Shown here: positions 62,263 to 64,000 of the stretch, piece by piece
Layout of the letters: every line of letters starts with the position of its first letter
Position numbering within the stretch: the first letter of the stretch is position 1
Assembly (NCBI RefSeq): GCF_024138715.1
Contig: NZ_CP092074.1
Span: forward strand, 3,472,001 to 3,536,000
From: Emticicia sp. 21SJ11W-3
GTDB lineage: Bacteria > Bacteroidota > Bacteroidia > Cytophagales > Spirosomataceae
Length of the DNA: 64,000 bases
Direction: 5' to 3'
Notes under the pieces: generated by a model
What the model saw: only the letters and a program-made list of their open reading frames with translations
Told to the model about the DNA's origin: nothing
Databases searched by the model: none
Made by a program: the position numbers and the translations under genes

Positions 62263-63438
62263 AGCTTAGTTTAGTTTGAGAGTAGAAATAAATGTTTCTA
62301 CGAGGTAAATTACTTATTGGTAATTGCGTATCAAATGCAAAATACCGCGGTTAAAAGTTTTAATTTATTAAGAATAAAGTCTACATACCGTTTGTAAACT
62401 TGGTGAGGTGTTTAATAAGTTTGATTTTACCTGAGCCGCTGTGCAAAATATTTATTATTTGAAAGACATAAGAATCAATATTGAGAGTTGTCAATCATTA
62501 GAAATAAAGCCTCTTTAAATTTTAATTCTCTGTTGTTAGATATAACCTATAGTAATAAAATTGATAAAGAAAATCTGTTCAGATGTAACCAAATCGATTA
62601 TAAACCACAATATAAAACTTTTAAGAATGTAATAAAAAGTAATAAATAGAATAGAAATTCTCTTCTATCAACTTTGTGACTAATTGATGATTAGAAGAAA
62701 CTGCCCAAAATCGTTTAATGGAAAAAAGACCAGCTTGTTGACTAAAATTACTACTTAACCGTAATACAGTTCTTAAAACATCTGGAAAACAGAAACTTAA
62801 GCAACATTAAAATTTCTATTATCAAATTGCTTTGCCGGTTATAAATAATTTAACTGAGCAAATCTTCCCAATTTTAAATTTTATAGTAAAGTAAATTAAA
62901 ATTTGCAACGATAGAATATTTGACATTAACTAGGTTTAGCGTTAAAATATGAAAGTAATTGCCCACAATTGAACGCTAAACCAGTGTTTGTGATGACAGG
63001 TTTTAATGAAGACCAAAGCGATTCTTTCTTTGTTGCAATTCAATCAATGTTAAAAAAATTAAATTTTCAAGCAATTAGTATTGGTTAAACTCAGCGTAGC
63101 TAAACAGTAAAAAAAGAAATAGTTGAAGCTATTACAGGTTCTTCTTTAGAGGTTTCGGTTTTGGCAAGTGAGTGGCAGATTTTCATTATAAAGTTGGCTG
63201 TGGTATCAATGCCAATAAAGCAGTGGTATGACTTACCAAAAAAAACTGCCGTACACATTGATTTTGCGGTAAACAATACTTTAGATAATAAACATTTCAC
63301 CAATCTATTTGAAATTTTGGCGAGCATATTGAAATCGATGGTCAAGAGTTAAGGATTTTCAAACAGTTAAAAAGAAATCCTTAGTACAAAATAGTTCATG
63401 AAAGATTTACTCGGCTTTTCATTATTTCAAAATAAATC
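62263..63438. other. Eroded region with coding remnants
   Basis: No intact gene. Around 62970-63090 the plus strand reads KPVFVMTGFNEDQSDSFFVA before a stop. At 63110-63352 another stretch reads VKKEIVEAITGSSLEVSVLA and onwards to KSMVKS. They look like pieces of one decayed gene. I could not assign a family. Confidence 0.4.
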
Positions 63439-63930
63439 GTGGTTTTAAACCTGGTAGAAGGTCAAATTATCGACTTATGAAAAAATGACATAGTAAAAAA
63501 CATTCGTCTCAACTTTTATCATTAATGGTTTAGGCAGGGATGTAAAACCAAAAACCGATGATAAACTAATTGTACAAACTAGAGATAATTTGAATGGCAA
63601 ATGAGATTGAATGACGAGCAAATAACTGTAAAACTGAATTCTGCTCCTGTTAGGTAAATTACATTCATGTTTATTTTCTGTATCTATCAAGGGTATCTAA
63701 AAAGCTGGCATTAGGGTAGTTTAGATAATGATTCTATTTAATCATCTGATACAAATAGTAAGAAAATTGTGCTTTACAGTATTTCAAATAGTTTTTAATG
63801 TAACGGAATGCGTTCAATGATTTTTAAAGAAACCTATCGTCAAAATAATAATTGGAAGCACTCTGCCATTGGTGAACCGCGTTCAGCAGACCATTTTGTA
63901 GGGATTTTAAAAGGACATATATATTTCTAG
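63439..63930 (+). pseudogene. Decayed TerD copy
   Basis: VLNLVEGQIIDL followed by a TGA matches the start of the second TerD protein (INLQKGQTIDL). DEQITVKLNS around 63615-63645 matches its GDDEQIIVSL segment. CNGMRSMIFKETYRQNNNWK then HSAIGEPRSADHF, ending at the TAG at 63928-63930, matches its C-terminus. Several stops and frame changes interrupt it. Confidence 0.8.
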
Positions 63931-64000
63931 AAAGTAAATTTTTCTTTAATGCAACTTTATAAACATTACTCATTTGACCTGTGGCTAACACTTATCAAAT

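Noticed and set aside
1-64000. CRISPR arrays, tRNA or rRNA genes, complete insertion sequences
   Set aside because: No regularly spaced repeats, no cloverleaf-like segments and no intact transposase were found by reading both strands; a weak tRNA could be missed without a covariance search.

Overview
The window looks like a chromosomal segment of a Bacteroidota bacterium, most likely of the Cytophagales type; I cannot name the genus. The evidence is two TonB-dependent receptors with N-terminal carboxypeptidase-regulatory-like domains, RHS proteins with a DUF6443-type N-terminus, promoter elements of the Bacteroidota form TTG-N(17-23)-TAnnTTTG, little use of Shine-Dalgarno sites, and LytS/LytTR signalling. 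No rRNA or tRNA gene, CRISPR array, intact insertion sequence or prophage was seen.

Layout. 1-751: a DarTG toxin-antitoxin pair on the minus strand, with darG cut by the left edge. 998-4847: a Tat-exported phosphocholine-type phospholipase C and an arginyltransferase-like protein. 5110-10428: a GT4 glycosyltransferase, an SRPBCC-VOC fusion, a RibD/DHFR-like reductase, and a GT2 glycosyltransferase plus NodB deacetylase pair behind a long structured leader. 10513-16595: a minus-strand operon of a siderophore-type TonB receptor, two DUF3526 ABC permeases and an ABC ATPase, with two palindromic operators in front.

17273-32007 is the accessory island and the most interesting part. It is a polymorphic-toxin locus: a secreted SpvB/YD-like protein, a full-length RHS protein (20992-24420) with a peptidoglycan-hydrolase-like tip and a lipoprotein immunity candidate, and then a row of orphan tip/immunity cassettes. 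The orphan cassettes start inside a conserved ~105 bp piece of the RHS core, have no credible start codon, and are mostly followed by the same GGCCATCC hairpin. One carries a colicin E3-like 16S rRNA nuclease with a cloacin-type immunity protein. Two further RHS remnants and a macro-domain gene close the array.

32258-42065: a TonB receptor divergent from a MarR-type regulator with paired operators between them, a LysE exporter, two YHS-domain proteins, DoxX, an ATP-grasp protein, a Crp/Fnr regulator, DinB-like and NRDE proteins, and a divergent HxlR regulator/nitroreductase pair. 42603-48474 (minus): small envelope and stress proteins (beta-barrel, coiled-coil lipoprotein, YtxH, CsbD, AraC regulator, cupin, DUF1003, receiver). 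48968-51646 (minus): a ChaA-like antiporter and an acyl-CoA dehydrogenase. 52100-59649: a five-gene RND efflux operon with its own LytS-type kinase and LytTR regulator. 60714-62262: two TerD proteins flanking a small protein. A decayed third TerD copy and non-coding or eroded DNA fill the right edge.
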